64,000 nucleotides of DNA from Archangium lansingense (GCF_026626635.1 NZ_JAPNKA010000001.1:4154001-4218000), one strand, 5' to 3'. Shown: positions 37,600 through 46,521, counted from the first letter of the stretch. The notes: a model not told the origin generated them from the letters alone. Numbers and translations: made by a program.

Positions 37600-38337
37600 T
37601 CATCCGCCCCGGTTTCCCGAGCGCAGCCGTTTGGCCAGCGTGTGCAGGGCGGCGAGCCACAGCTTCGCCTCCTTGCGGGTGAGCCGAGAGCGGCGCAGCG
37701 GAGCGAACAAATCCCGAAGCCCGGTGCGGCCACGGGACTGCTCATCCACGAGGAACCCCCCGGTCACGAGTGCCTCCTCCAGCGCGGCTTCCACCTGGGC
37801 CAGCTCGGTGTCCGTGGCCGCGACGGGAAGCGGAGCCGCGGGGGGCGGCGAGGCGGCCAGCGTGGCCATGCGGAGCTCATAGGCGTACAGCAGCACGGCC
37901 TGGGCGAGGTTGATGGAGGGCTGCTCGGGCGCGGTGGGGACGGCGGACAGAGCGTGACAGCGCTCGACCTCGGCGTTGGTGAGCCCGCTGCGCTCGTCGC
38001 CAAAGACGAGGGCCACGGGACCCTGGGCGGCGCGTTGCACCATCTCCTCGGCCACGGCGCGAGGGGACAGCCGGCGCTTGCCCTCTACCTTGCGCGAGCT
38101 GGTACCCACCACCCAGACGCAGTCCGCCACGGCCGCATCGAGCGTGTCCGCGCGGCCCGAGGCCTCCAGGATGTTCTCGGCGTGGACGGCGAGCCGGCGC
38201 GCGGGGGTGAGGTCCTCGGCCTCGGGACGGACCCAGGTCCACTCGGACAGCCCGCAGTTCTTCATGGCCCGGGCGGCGGCACCCAGGTTCTCCGCGTTGC
38301 GCGGACGTAGCAACACCAGCCGGATGGGCAGAGGCAT
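37600..38337 (-). CDS. trmJ: tRNA/rRNA methyltransferase, SpoU family (TrmJ-like)
   Basis: 245 residues. The SPOUT fold is seen as IRLVLLRPRNAENLGAAARAMKNCGL, VVGTSSR, VALVFGDERSGLTNAEVERC and PSINLAQAVLLYAYEL, i.e. the knotted SAM-binding region. The C-terminal helical extension fits TrmJ, which 2'-O-methylates position 32 of tRNAs. ATG 38337 is the only good start. Confidence 0.88.
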   Translation of the reverse strand: MPLPIRLVLLRPRNAENLGAAARAMKNCGLSEWTWVRPEAEDLTPARRLAVHAENILEASGRADTLDAAVADCVWVVGTSSRKVEGKRRLSPRAVAEEMVQRAAQGPVALVFGDERSGLTNAEVERCHALSAVPTAPEQPSINLAQAVLLYAYELRMATLAASPPPAAPLPVAATDTELAQVEAALEEALVTGGFLVDEQSRGRTGLRDLFAPLRRSRLTRKEAKLWLAALHTLAKRLRSGNRGG

Positions 38338-38390
38338 CGGCCGCGCACCTTAGCGCGGCTTGAGCGGGCTGGGTCGCTCCTCCGGGACCC

Positions 38391-39434
38391 TCATCCGGAT
38401 GCGGCCGGGCGGGGCTCATGGAGACCGAGCCGCGAGGCTGCCTTCGAGGCCGCACCGCTCTGCGTATCCCTCGCGAGCACGCGCTGCCAGGCCTCCCGGG
38501 CTTCCTCGTGGCGGCCGAGCTTTCCGAGGCAGTCGCCCCAGGCCAGCAAGCCGTCCCCGCCCTGGCCCTTGTAGGCGTGCGTGGCGCCAGCCTCGAAGAA
38601 GCGCAGGGCTTCTTCCAGGCGTCCTGCCGCCATGGCGATGCGTCCGAGCAGGAACAGCCCGTTGCGCGTGCTCGACGCCCGGCGCGCGAGTTTCAACCCC
38701 ATCCGCGCTTCCCGCTCCGCTTCTTCGTAACGGCATAGCGCCAGGAGTGCCGCGGCGCGGGTGAAGCGGACCTCGCTCCGGTACACGCGGGGCACGAGCC
38801 GGCAGTCCACGTTCTCCAGGGCAGCGAGTGCCTCCTCGCCGCGCCCGGTATGCGCGAGGATCCACGCCCGCTGGACGGGGAAGAAGTTCCACAGGAAGGG
38901 AAACCCACGAGCCGTCTCCTCCAGGGTGGACAGACGCGCGCTGGCGGCTTCCCAACTCCCGAGGTTGTAGACGGCCTCGACGAGGTTGAACCGGACCAGG
39001 GCCCACTCATTTCGCTCGGCGGACGGCGCCTCCTCCGATGGACCCTTCCAGCCTCGTTCGAGGTCGAGCGCCTCCCGGTAGAGGCCCGCGTTGATGAAGA
39101 CGTTGACCGCGCAGGTGGCGCAACGCGTGCAGCCGTCGGCCTTGGCATGGACGGCGAGGCGGCGGGCACCCGCGACGGCCGTCCCGGTGTTGCCGAGCGC
39201 CGAGTGCGCGTAGAGCTTCTCCCGCCACAGCAGGGTTCTCATGCGGGCCGTGAGGGGAAGCCACTCCAGGAGCCGGGTGAGGGCGAGCGCGGCCTGGAAT
39301 GCGCCCCATTCGCCGCACCGGACGGTGAGCCGCAGGAGCACCCGATGCACCCGGCTCCAGAGCAACAGCGAGGCCGCGAGGACGAGGAGCAACTCAGGGG
39401 GGAACGGGGAGAATCCCGCAGTGGCGAGGGTCAT
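38391..39434 (-). CDS. Membrane-anchored TPR protein
   Basis: 347 residues. An N-terminal membrane helix (FPPELLLVLAASLLLW) is followed by helical repeats. TPR-like units are LFLLGRIAMAAGRLEEALRFFEAG, LLAWGDCLGKLGRHEEAREAWQRVLAR and several earlier degenerate ones. CTRCATCAVNVF in the middle contains closely spaced Cys. No enzymatic domain. It is upstream of trmJ on the same strand and downstream of the DUF3396 gene, but with different composition from the latter. Confidence 0.75.
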   Translation of the reverse strand: MTLATAGFSPFPPELLLVLAASLLLWSRVHRVLLRLTVRCGEWGAFQAALALTRLLEWLPLTARMRTLLWREKLYAHSALGNTGTAVAGARRLAVHAKADGCTRCATCAVNVFINAGLYREALDLERGWKGPSEEAPSAERNEWALVRFNLVEAVYNLGSWEAASARLSTLEETARGFPFLWNFFPVQRAWILAHTGRGEEALAALENVDCRLVPRVYRSEVRFTRAAALLALCRYEEAEREARMGLKLARRASSTRNGLFLLGRIAMAAGRLEEALRFFEAGATHAYKGQGGDGLLAWGDCLGKLGRHEEAREAWQRVLARDTQSGAASKAASRLGLHEPRPAASG

Positions 39435-39539
39435 GGCCGGTAGCCTCCGAACCTGGACACTCTACCTGATTGGGCATGTGGGTGGGGTGACTTTTCAGGT
39501 GATATGGAGGTGGGTCAGGCCGTGGAGCGCGGGTGGCGG

Positions 39540-40463
39540 TCAGTCGAGGAAGCGGCGCTGCCAGCGTCGAGTGATGTCCCGGGAGCCGGGCTCTTCATAC
39601 AGATAGGGTTCCAGAGCCCGGGCCAGGGAGCGGTATGGCTGCATCTCTCTCTCCTGCTCCACATCTCCTGCTTCAGGCCACTTCCCTAGCGACACCAGCA
39701 CCTTCTGAGCGCTCAGTTCCTCGATGGATACCTCTGGAAGAGTCAGCCGCGCTCGAAGCCCTTCCACGCCTCCGAGTTGATCGAGCAATGGCTGCCCATA
39801 GAAGTTCAGCCAGTAGGCTCCGCGCACCTTCTCGCCCAGGTACATCGATGTGGTGCCGAGGTGATGGACGTCCATCCCCGGATAGCGGAAGCATTGCTCT
39901 TGGATGAGTTGCATCACCGGCTTGCTCTCCAGGAGGTAGTTGAAAGCAAGGCTGGCGTAACCAGAGTCGAGGGGGAGCTCTCGCGCAATAGCCACGGCTA
40001 GTTCCTTGACGTGCTCGGGGCCGCGTTCCTCCAGATATTCCGTGGGCAACCAGAAGGACACCGCGCTCACAAAACCTGGCAGGTCGAGGTCTTCTCGTGG
40101 CCTGCCGTGGTACTCGAAACGAAACCCATCCACCTGATTCTCATGCTCCTCCAATTGCAGGATGCAACTGGAGCGGGCCCTCAGTTCGTCGCGAACCTTC
40201 TCCCACAGTTCGCCATCGAGAGGTCGTACGGCTCCCGCCCAGCCCTTGGATTCTTCGGGGGCCAGGTCGTCTCCCATGTCCACGTACCAGCCCAGCTTCT
40301 CGCGTCCCACTGCATCTAGATAGAGGTCCAGGGTGCGCGTGACGGCCTGCGAGAGGTCGTCGTGCGGGCGGCGCATGAAGAAGCAGAAGATGAGTCCCTC
40401 TCGCAGGGCCGATCGGCCATCGGGCAGGGTTAGCCTGAACCTCGGATAGTGTTTGCTCACCAT
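39540..40463 (-). CDS. DUF3396-type immunity protein
   Basis: 307 residues. It matches the general pattern of DUF3396/type VI immunity proteins: FCFFMRRPHDDLSQAVTRTLDLYLDAVG near the start, FRFEYHGRP, VSAVSFWLPTEYLEERG, SGYASLAFNYL, YPGMDVHHL and later VRGAYWLNFYGQPLLDQLGG. These proteins guard against toxins delivered by contact-dependent systems. The start overlaps the toxin-like gene's stop by 7 bp (ATGGTGA), so they are translated together. Lower GC at third positions than the flanking genes suggests acquisition. Cytoplasmic by sequence (no signal). Confidence 0.75.
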   Translation of the reverse strand: MVSKHYPRFRLTLPDGRSALREGLIFCFFMRRPHDDLSQAVTRTLDLYLDAVGREKLGWYVDMGDDLAPEESKGWAGAVRPLDGELWEKVRDELRARSSCILQLEEHENQVDGFRFEYHGRPREDLDLPGFVSAVSFWLPTEYLEERGPEHVKELAVAIARELPLDSGYASLAFNYLLESKPVMQLIQEQCFRYPGMDVHHLGTTSMYLGEKVRGAYWLNFYGQPLLDQLGGVEGLRARLTLPEVSIEELSAQKVLVSLGKWPEAGDVEQEREMQPYRSLARALEPYLYEEPGSRDITRRWQRRFLD

Positions 40464-41404
40464 ATGGGATCTGGAATGACTCCGTCCAAGGGGGTGACGC
40501 GGGAAGGCGATGGCCCGAGGGCTCGCCGGTACATTTCTCCTTGCGTGCGGCCCTGATAGGGATGTCCTTTGGGATACTTGCTCCAGGTGGGCGGGTTCGT
40601 CTCCGGGCAGGGGAACTTGAAGTCGTAGACAGCCCAGGCTTTGAGTGGATCTCCTGGATGGATGACGACGTCAGGTTCCAGAGTGCCCTCAAGCTCTTTC
40701 TCCCGGCCTTGTCGCACGAGTTTTTCTCTTGTGTCCCTGCTCACGAGGCTCTTCCGTCCCGTCGCGGGATCGAAGCGGTAGCGCTGTTCCAGGCTGAATT
40801 GCCCGGGAATCAGTTGGTTCAATGCTTTATCGGCACACTCGCGCGCCTCCTTGTGCTTCTCCAATCCCAAGCGCATCGCCTGTGTTACCGGAGTCCCGTT
40901 GGGCCTCTTTCCGATTTCCTGGTCACACTCGACCTTTCCCGGCTTCTTTCCGCCCAACTGCTTCCGGTTGATCTCTTGTTCTGCCCGGCGTGCGCACTCT
41001 TCCAGAATCTCCTCGATCTCCGTTCGAGCCGATTGGAAGGCATCGACATCGTTCAATACCAGCGCCGCCACGGCTGCTGGCGCGACCTTTCCGCCAATCG
41101 TGGGTTTGTTGTTGGGAGTTGCGGGTGTGTTCTTCGTGGATTGCGCGGCCCGGAAGGTCTGTCCTTCCATTCCCTCGACTCCATCGCAGGCTCCCGGTTC
41201 GAGAGGGTGGTTCTTCACGCAGCAGCTATGGGTGGTATCCGCGGGTGTGCAGTTGGAGCCTTCTGCACAACCGTTGGTGCCTGCGATGACGAGCAGGAGT
41301 CCTAGCGGCACTACCGCCCATGACCTGGCCCTCTCGAGCTGGCGAGCATGAGAGCGCGTAGGACGGCTCCAGCTTGAGGTTTGGCATCTTTCCCAGGCGG
41401 GCAT
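40457..41404 (-). CDS. Lipoprotein-like toxin with putative PD-(D/E)XK nuclease C-terminus
   Basis: 315 residues from ATG 41404; the n-region is long and a GTG near residue 32 is possible. A hydrophobic stretch VVPLGLLLVIAGTNGC ends in a lipobox-like Cys (C46). Then comes a Cys-rich and helical middle part. The C-terminal ~80 residues hold P244-D245 (EPDVVIH), D261-F-K263 (VYDFKFP) and Q288-x3-Y292 (RTQGEMYRRAL), the order P-D, D-x-K, QxxxY of PD-(D/E)XK nucleases. Followed and overlapped by a DUF3396 immunity gene. Inference: a secreted or surface nuclease toxin with its antidote. Alternative: a processing enzyme with a similar fold. Confidence 0.65.
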   Translation of the reverse strand: MPAWERCQTSSWSRPTRSHARQLERARSWAVVPLGLLLVIAGTNGCAEGSNCTPADTTHSCCVKNHPLEPGACDGVEGMEGQTFRAAQSTKNTPATPNNKPTIGGKVAPAAVAALVLNDVDAFQSARTEIEEILEECARRAEQEINRKQLGGKKPGKVECDQEIGKRPNGTPVTQAMRLGLEKHKEARECADKALNQLIPGQFSLEQRYRFDPATGRKSLVSRDTREKLVRQGREKELEGTLEPDVVIHPGDPLKAWAVYDFKFPCPETNPPTWSKYPKGHPYQGRTQGEMYRRALGPSPSRVTPLDGVIPDPIW

Positions 41405-41565
41405 GGTGGCACGTTACACCGCACGAGGCCTCCGGCGTTGTCGGGTGGAATCGTGCGCCGGCTCCACCGCACGGGTAGCATGGTTCGCATGATGTTTCAG
41501 GACGGACGGGTGCTCCCGAGAGACATGGGCGAACGGAGGGAGAACCCTGGAGAGCCTCGCGCGCC

Positions 41566-42498
41566 ATGAAGGGGCGGACCGTGCTGGTGCTCGCCGCCGT
41601 GTCGCTACTGGTCCTCCCGCTGGTGGGACTCTCCGTCCTGTGGTTCCGGGCGCCCCCGGAGCGCGTGGTCGAGGGGTGGCGCTTCGCTCCCTGGTTGTCC
41701 CCAGCGGAGGCCCGGGAGCGGCCTACGCTCCTACAGCCCTGCCAGGGGGACGAGCAGTGTGATCCGCCGCTCGTGTGTTTCCATGACCCGCGCATCCAGC
41801 AGCGGCAGTGCACGGGCACGGGATGCGAGTCGGACTCCCGGTGCCCACCCCAGACCGCCTGCCGGGCCATTCCCCTGCGCGGCAGGGGCAGGCTGGCGCT
41901 GCGCACCTGTGCCCACGAGGGCATGCGAGAGGAAGGCGAGCGGTGTCTGCGGTTTGTCCGGTGGCCCCAGAGGGAATGGGCCTGCGGGGAGGGACTCCTC
42001 TGCTCGCTTTCCGGTTGGTGCGGCCGGCGGTGCGTGCCCGGGCAGGAGGGGACCTGCCCGGAGGGCTTCTTCTGTGCTCTCGGCGACCCCGACGGGCCCG
42101 TGTGTCAGCCCACCTGCGAGGGCCACGCGTGCCCCGAGGGCCAGGAGTGCGTCCGGCGAGAGGGCGGCGTGTCGGTCTGCCTCGCGGTGTATGGGCGTTC
42201 CTGCCCTGACGGCAGTCCCTGTCCGGAGGGCACGGTGTGTGAGACGGAGCCGTTGCTCACCCTGGTGGGGCAGGCCCGGCGCTCGTGCGTCCGGACCTGT
42301 GGTCACGAAGGGGCCGCGAGCTGTCCGGAGGACTTCGCCTGCCACCAGGGGCGGTGTCGGCCGCGCTGCGCCCTGACCCGGCCCCAGCCGTGTGGGAGCC
42401 GGTTCTGCGTGAGCATCGACGACGAGGGCAACGGCGTGTGTCTGTCCTCTCCAGAGCAATGGGACATGGACACTGGGCCGGCCCGGGATGGCGGGTGA
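41566..42498 (+). CDS. Cys-rich exported or membrane-tethered protein
   Basis: 310 residues. An N-terminal membrane segment (VLVLAAVSLLVLPLVGLSVLWF) is followed by about 26 Cys in short EGF/Dickkopf-like arrays such as CQGDEQCDPPLVC, CESDSRCPPQTAC, CPEGFFC, CEGHACPEGQEC, CPDGSPCPEGTVC and CPEDFACHQGRC. This is the x-C-x-x-x-x-C-x-x-x-x-x-C pattern common in large myxobacterial secreted proteins. Extracytoplasmic and disulfide-rich; binding function guessed only. It is divergent from the toxin-like gene. Confidence 0.8.
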   Translation: MKGRTVLVLAAVSLLVLPLVGLSVLWFRAPPERVVEGWRFAPWLSPAEARERPTLLQPCQGDEQCDPPLVCFHDPRIQQRQCTGTGCESDSRCPPQTACRAIPLRGRGRLALRTCAHEGMREEGERCLRFVRWPQREWACGEGLLCSLSGWCGRRCVPGQEGTCPEGFFCALGDPDGPVCQPTCEGHACPEGQECVRREGGVSVCLAVYGRSCPDGSPCPEGTVCETEPLLTLVGQARRSCVRTCGHEGAASCPEDFACHQGRCRPRCALTRPQPCGSRFCVSIDDEGNGVCLSSPEQWDMDTGPARDGG

Positions 42499-42553
42499 GC
42501 TCGGCCATCTGGGCTCGGACAGGACCCAGGTTCGCGGTTGGAGGGCTCGGGAC

Positions 42554-43933
42554 TCAGAAGGAAGCGTCGAGCTGGAGTCGCACGACATGTCGGTGCACCG
42601 ACGGGTCGTTACCGAAGATGTAGAAGTAGTCGGTCTGGAGCTTGAACGCGTGGCCGTTCAGGTAGACGTTGACGCCGCCACCCACCTGTTTCCCCTGGGT
42701 GTCCACCTGCTTGATGAGCGCGGGATCCGTCCCATCGAACGCAAACAGCTGGTCCCACCGGGCGGCGACCTCGACCAGCGGGTGGACCAGGTACCCGGCC
42801 TGGAGGAAGTAGCCCCAACCGGAGCGCGTGTACTCGCGGATCGTCGCCCCGCTCGCGTTGGTCCCTTCGAGGATGTCGCTCCCCGCCTTGCGGAGGACGG
42901 CCTCGCCGAGGAACGAGAAGCCGCTGTACTTGAAGACCACGTCGGCGGCGGCGTGCCGGTAGTCGACCGTCCCGAGCGTCAGCGTGTTGCCCGTGGTCGA
43001 CCGCTGGCGGTTCGTGTTCTGGTTGTAGGCCCCCGCGAGCCCGATGGCGAGGCGCGGCTTCGGGAGTCGCTGGAGGTCCCCTTCCTGATCGTCGTCGAAG
43101 GGGCCCCAGGGCCGGAGCACCAGCCGCGCGACATAGATGCCTCCCGTCGCCTGGCCGCCGAACCGGTTGCGCCCTTCGCCACCGCCGATGAAGAGGTGAT
43201 AGCCCAGGATGCCGTTCAGCCCTCCGAGGTCGTTCGAGTACAGCATCAGGCCGACATCTCGATCCAACGTCAGCTCCTGGACCACCTGCTGCCGGTCCAC
43301 GAGCTGGAGCGCGAACTCCCGGATGGTGCGGGCTCGGTCGAACGGAACGAAGTACTGCCCGGCCCGCACGTTGAGATCGCGGACTCGCGTGTACTCGACG
43401 AACGCGTCGAAGATCGGAGAGGGATTGCCGGTCTCGAAGTCGTTGGTGCCGAAGGCGAGCTGGATGTTGTACTTGAGGTCCGGGTTGAGGACATGCCCCT
43501 GGGTGATCAGGCGCAAGGTCTTCACATTGATCTCGTTGGTCGTCTTGTCCTCTCGGGCGAGCGTCTCCCGCAGCTGTGCCCGCGCCCGGATCGTCATTCC
43601 AAAGCGGCCGTCATCGGTTGTGACGGTCAGACCCTTGCCGGGCGAGGCGGATACGGAGACGCCCTTCTTCTTCTCCTCGGCCGCCTGTTTCTGCTCCGCC
43701 TCTCGCTGGCTCTGGAGCTGACGAAGCTGTTGCTCCACCTGGGCCAGCCGCTCCTCGGAGGACACGGTGGGGGTGGTGTCTCCCGGCTTCTCCGAGGGCT
43801 GAGCCGCCTCCGGCTCCTGGGCCGCCGCGGGCCCGTGGACCAGTACAGCCGTTATCGCCAGCACGAGGGCCGCGTGCGCGTGCACGCTCTTCCTGTTTCC
43901 GCTCGTGTCTCGTTGGATGGTTGCAGCTCGCAT
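42554..43933 (-). CDS. OprP/OprO-like phosphate-selective porin
   Basis: 459 residues. A signal peptide (ALVLAITAVLVHGPAAAQ) is followed by a coiled-coil segment (RLAQVEQQLRQLQSQREAEQKQ), then a 16-strand-type barrel with GLTVTTDDGRFGMTIRARAQLR, VRAGQYFVPFDR and a C-terminal Phe, typical of OprP/OprO porins (Pfam Porin_O_P). They are trimeric anion channels in the outer membrane. Two structured elements (43994-44028 and 44132-44153) lie in its upstream region and may regulate it. Confidence 0.87.
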   Translation of the reverse strand: MRAATIQRDTSGNRKSVHAHAALVLAITAVLVHGPAAAQEPEAAQPSEKPGDTTPTVSSEERLAQVEQQLRQLQSQREAEQKQAAEEKKKGVSVSASPGKGLTVTTDDGRFGMTIRARAQLRETLAREDKTTNEINVKTLRLITQGHVLNPDLKYNIQLAFGTNDFETGNPSPIFDAFVEYTRVRDLNVRAGQYFVPFDRARTIREFALQLVDRQQVVQELTLDRDVGLMLYSNDLGGLNGILGYHLFIGGGEGRNRFGGQATGGIYVARLVLRPWGPFDDDQEGDLQRLPKPRLAIGLAGAYNQNTNRQRSTTGNTLTLGTVDYRHAAADVVFKYSGFSFLGEAVLRKAGSDILEGTNASGATIREYTRSGWGYFLQAGYLVHPLVEVAARWDQLFAFDGTDPALIKQVDTQGKQVGGGVNVYLNGHAFKLQTDYFYIFGNDPSVHRHVVRLQLDASF

Positions 43934-43993
43934 TCCTGTCCTCTTCTGGGGTGACCCGGACCGAGGCTCGGCTGCGTTCGAGCATAGAAGCTC

Positions 43994-44028
43994 GAAAGCC
44001 CACCGGACCCTCGAGGGAGTGGGCTTTC
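43994..44028. promoter_or_regulatory. Terminator-like hairpin in the porin leader region
   Basis: GAAAGCCCAC and GTGGGCTTTC form a perfect 10-bp stem; inside the loop CCCTC/GAGGG can extend the helix. It sits about 61 bp upstream of the porin ATG on the minus strand. On the plus strand it is followed by a pyrimidine-rich tract (TCTTCCTCTGTCTT). It may be a terminator for the upstream gene or an attenuator for the porin. Confidence 0.5.
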
Positions 44029-44131
44029 TCTTCCTCTGTCTTGCGGCAGTCTTACCGCCGCTCGACGGGGATGGAACCCACCGTCAAAGCCGGACAGCGG
44101 CAGCAGCAAAGGTGACGCGGAGGAAGCATGT

Positions 44132-44153
44132 GTCATCCAATATAACGGATGAC
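44132..44153. promoter_or_regulatory. Inverted repeat in A/T-rich spot upstream of the porin
   Basis: GTCATCC-AATATAAC-GGATGAC is a perfect 7-bp dyad with an A/T-only-like centre, striking in this GC-rich genome. Its location between the TIGR02265 gene stop and the porin leader fits an operator or promoter element. Confidence 0.45.
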
Positions 44154-44197
44154 TGTCTGCTAGCAATCAGATTCCCGCCGGGGACACGGGGAGGCGC

Positions 44198-44782
44198 TCA
44201 CCACTCGATGATGTACTCGGCTTCTTCGAGCCCCAACTTCCGGGCTTCCACGCGGCCCTGGCAGCCAACGGCTCGGAGCGCCTCCTCCAGCAGGCCCTGG
44301 TGGAACTCCACCGGCTGCATGTCGCCGCGGAAGTGCAGGCGCACGCGGCGCTCGCCCAGGTTGGAGTACTCCCGCTGGCCGTAGCTCACGGCGGTGGAGT
44401 AGGCGGTGGGGGCGCTGGAGAAGAGCCGCTTGGGGTCCCCTTGGCCGATGATGTGAGCCAGCGTCTTGCCCACTCCGGACTGGAAGAACCCGCCGATGGC
44501 CGCCGCTCCACAGGCGCGGATGGCATCCTCAACAGAGCCGTACCGAGGCGCGAGCGTCTCGGCCGCCCCGTAGAGCACCTGAAGGAAGTCACGGACCGGA
44601 TAGGAGAAGAAGTCCACCAGCGGCTTCTTGGCGATGGTGGCCCGAAGCGCCGTCGCTGCTTGCTCACCCTCGTGCTGGGCCAGCAGTTTGAAGACCGAGT
44701 TGAAGATGAGACCCCGGACGTTGGCCCCTTCCACGGCGAGCCTCATCCGCTCACTACGCTCCTGCGCAGCAGTCGATGGCAT
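44198..44782 (-). CDS. TIGR02265/DUF2378 family protein
   Basis: 194 residues from ATG 44782; a GTG at 44800 is an alternative. The hallmark pattern of this Myxococcales family is present: VRGLIFNSVFKLL, LVDFFSYPVRDFLQVLYGAAETLAPRYGSVEDAIRACGAAAI, GVGKTLAHIIGQGDPKRLFSSAPTAY, and a C-terminal part with PVEFHQGLLEEAL. No catalytic motif, membrane segment or signal. The role of the family is not known. Confidence 0.85.
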   Translation of the reverse strand: MPSTAAQERSERMRLAVEGANVRGLIFNSVFKLLAQHEGEQAATALRATIAKKPLVDFFSYPVRDFLQVLYGAAETLAPRYGSVEDAIRACGAAAIGGFFQSGVGKTLAHIIGQGDPKRLFSSAPTAYSTAVSYGQREYSNLGERRVRLHFRGDMQPVEFHQGLLEEALRAVGCQGRVEARKLGLEEAEYIIEW

Positions 44783-44863
44783 GGCGGGAGAATCTGTCAC
44801 AACAGGGTACTTCGGGTCTCTCCCCTTGGGCCCGCTCCCGCATCACGCTAGGCTGACGGTGCT

Positions 44864-45871
44864 TTGAACTCGCTCACTCGCCGCCTTCCCGCTCCTGAGC
44901 CCACCACCTCGTTCGCGGCCGCGCTCTCCAGCCTCATGGCATGGCTGGACGAACTGGAAAATTCCGAGCGGGTCACAGCCGCCCCTACCGAAGCGGATGC
45001 GGCCTGGCTTGACGCGCTGCTGCTCGACCTCTGGCGTTTGGGGGGAACACCTGGGGCCCCTGGCCTTACACGTGCGTCACCGGAGCAGGGCCGCTTCCGG
45101 ACCGAGGCTGGGCCGCGTTTCTGGCGCAGCGCGGTGCTGCGGCGCTGCTGGGAGAAGCCCCGCGGCTACGCGGGGGACTATCTGATGATGGAGGCCCTCT
45201 ACCGGCACACGCCAGCGGGGGACACGCCCTTCGAGCGTTGGATGGACGCCTGGGCGCTGGAGCTTCCGGGCTTCCAGGCGGTGCGCAACCGCCGCGACCA
45301 GTTGGCCGAGTTGCTACGCGCGGAGCATGCCCGAGGCGCACGCCGGGTGATGAACGTGGCCTCTGGCTCGGCGCCCGAGCTCGTCGCGGTGGCGCGGGAG
45401 ATCTCCTTCGAGAACGTGACGCTGCTGGACCAGGACCAGGGCGCGCTGGATGCGGCACTGGCCCACTTCACCCGGGTGGGGGCGTTGCCTGCCACGCGGC
45501 ACGAGGCACTGCGGTTGTGGTGCGGCTCGGTGCTGGAGCTGCTGCGCAACCGCAGCGATCTGCCCCGCGGCTCGCAGGACTTCATCTACTCCATTGGGCT
45601 CTACGACTACCTGACGGAGCGCTTTGCCCGCCGGCTCACCACGAAGCTCTGGGACGGGTTGGCGCCGGGCGGCCTGTTGGTGCTGGGCAACTTCAACGGG
45701 CACAACCCGATGCACCACTTCACCGAGAGCGCGCTGGATTGGTACCTCATCTATCGCGATCCGGCGGATCTACTGCGGCTGGTGGATGGGCTGCCGGGCG
45801 TGGAGCAGGCGGAGGTGCGGACCGAGGACACTGGCTGCCTGCACCTCCTGGTGGCGCGCAAGGCGGGGTAG
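44864..45871 (+). CDS. Class I SAM-dependent methyltransferase
   Basis: 335 residues from TTG 44864; the first ATG is at 44936, so the start is uncertain. Central motifs: RVMNVASGSAPELVAVA (SAM-binding loop), VTLLDQDQGALDAAL, DFIYSIGLYDYLTERFARRL and LAPGGLLVLGNFN. The preceding segment PRGYAGDYLMMEALYRHTP resembles that of methyltransferases linked to fatty-acid methyl-ester signals (PhcB-like). A cytoplasmic enzyme of unknown substrate. It begins 82 bp from the divergent TIGR02265 gene. Confidence 0.8.
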   Translation: MNSLTRRLPAPEPTTSFAAALSSLMAWLDELENSERVTAAPTEADAAWLDALLLDLWRLGGTPGAPGLTRASPEQGRFRTEAGPRFWRSAVLRRCWEKPRGYAGDYLMMEALYRHTPAGDTPFERWMDAWALELPGFQAVRNRRDQLAELLRAEHARGARRVMNVASGSAPELVAVAREISFENVTLLDQDQGALDAALAHFTRVGALPATRHEALRLWCGSVLELLRNRSDLPRGSQDFIYSIGLYDYLTERFARRLTTKLWDGLAPGGLLVLGNFNGHNPMHHFTESALDWYLIYRDPADLLRLVDGLPGVEQAEVRTEDTGCLHLLVARKAG

Positions 45872-45877
45872 CCGCGC

Positions 45878-46231
45878 TCAGAAGATCTGCTCGGGATCCT
45901 CGTGAGGACCCTCGTCCTGGCTCCTGAGCTTCAGGAGGGGGGCATCGTCCGGCAGGTAGGGCTCGAAGTCGGCGGCCACGGCGTGCCACGAGCCCGCCAC
46001 TGAGCGGGTGCGTATCACCTTGAAGGCCTGCGGGGGCCGGCCGAGCGCGGGCACGAAGACCTCGACGCGCTCGCCCACCTGCATCGCCACGGGCGTGACG
46101 AGGAGGCACCCGGAGCGCGAGATATTGAAGATCTCCGCCGCCACCTCGGCTTCACCCCGGAGGAACTGGATGCGCAGCCGGACCCGGTAACGGGGGTAGC
46201 GACGGCGCTCGGGACCGCTCAGGCTGCTCAC
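45878..46231 (-). CDS. PilZ domain protein
   Basis: 117 residues from GTG 46231, which has AGGAGAG six bases ahead; an ATG at 46282 in frame lacks a ribosome site. The c-di-GMP-binding PilZ pattern RRRYPRYRVRLRIQF (Arg-rich loop) and NISRSGCLL (D/NxSxxG) are present, followed by a beta-barrel. As a single-domain protein it likely acts by binding a partner once c-di-GMP is bound, for example in motility control. It converges on the methyltransferase. Confidence 0.85.
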   Translation of the reverse strand: MSSLSGPERRRYPRYRVRLRIQFLRGEAEVAAEIFNISRSGCLLVTPVAMQVGERVEVFVPALGRPPQAFKVIRTRSVAGSWHAVAADFEPYLPDDAPLLKLRSQDEGPHEDPEQIF

Positions 46232-46278
46232 AGTCGACTCTCCTGGGTTTCTGGGAGGCAGGGATGAACTCCCTCCGC

Positions 46279-46521
46279 TCATCGTATACGAGCGGAGCCA
46301 CGGGTGTCCCGCCTTGGCGCCGCACCAGGCCAGCGAGTCAGCAGCCCGGGAATGCCGAGGATGACCGGGGAGAGCCTGTAGGGGAGGCGGTGAGCGGCGA
46401 AGTGCCGGCATTCCTCCCGGACCACCCGGATGAGGGCATCTTCCTCCAGGCGCTTGTAGCTCTGTTGCGTATCGAGGACCAACACATGGGGTTCCAGCGC
46501 CCGTGCCTGATGCTTGCTCAT
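46279..46521 (-). CDS. Small hypothetical protein upstream of the PilZ gene
   Basis: 80 residues from ATG 46521. It reads as charged, with SYKRLEEDALIRVVREECRHFAAHRL and a hydrophobic PVILGIPGLLTRW near the end. Codon third positions are moderately G/C-rich. No strong ribosome site and no known domain. It could be a real short gene cotranscribed with PilZ, or chance. It ends 48 bp ahead of the PilZ GTG. Confidence 0.4.
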   Translation of the reverse strand: MSKHQARALEPHVLVLDTQQSYKRLEEDALIRVVREECRHFAAHRLPYRLSPVILGIPGLLTRWPGAAPRRDTRGSARIR

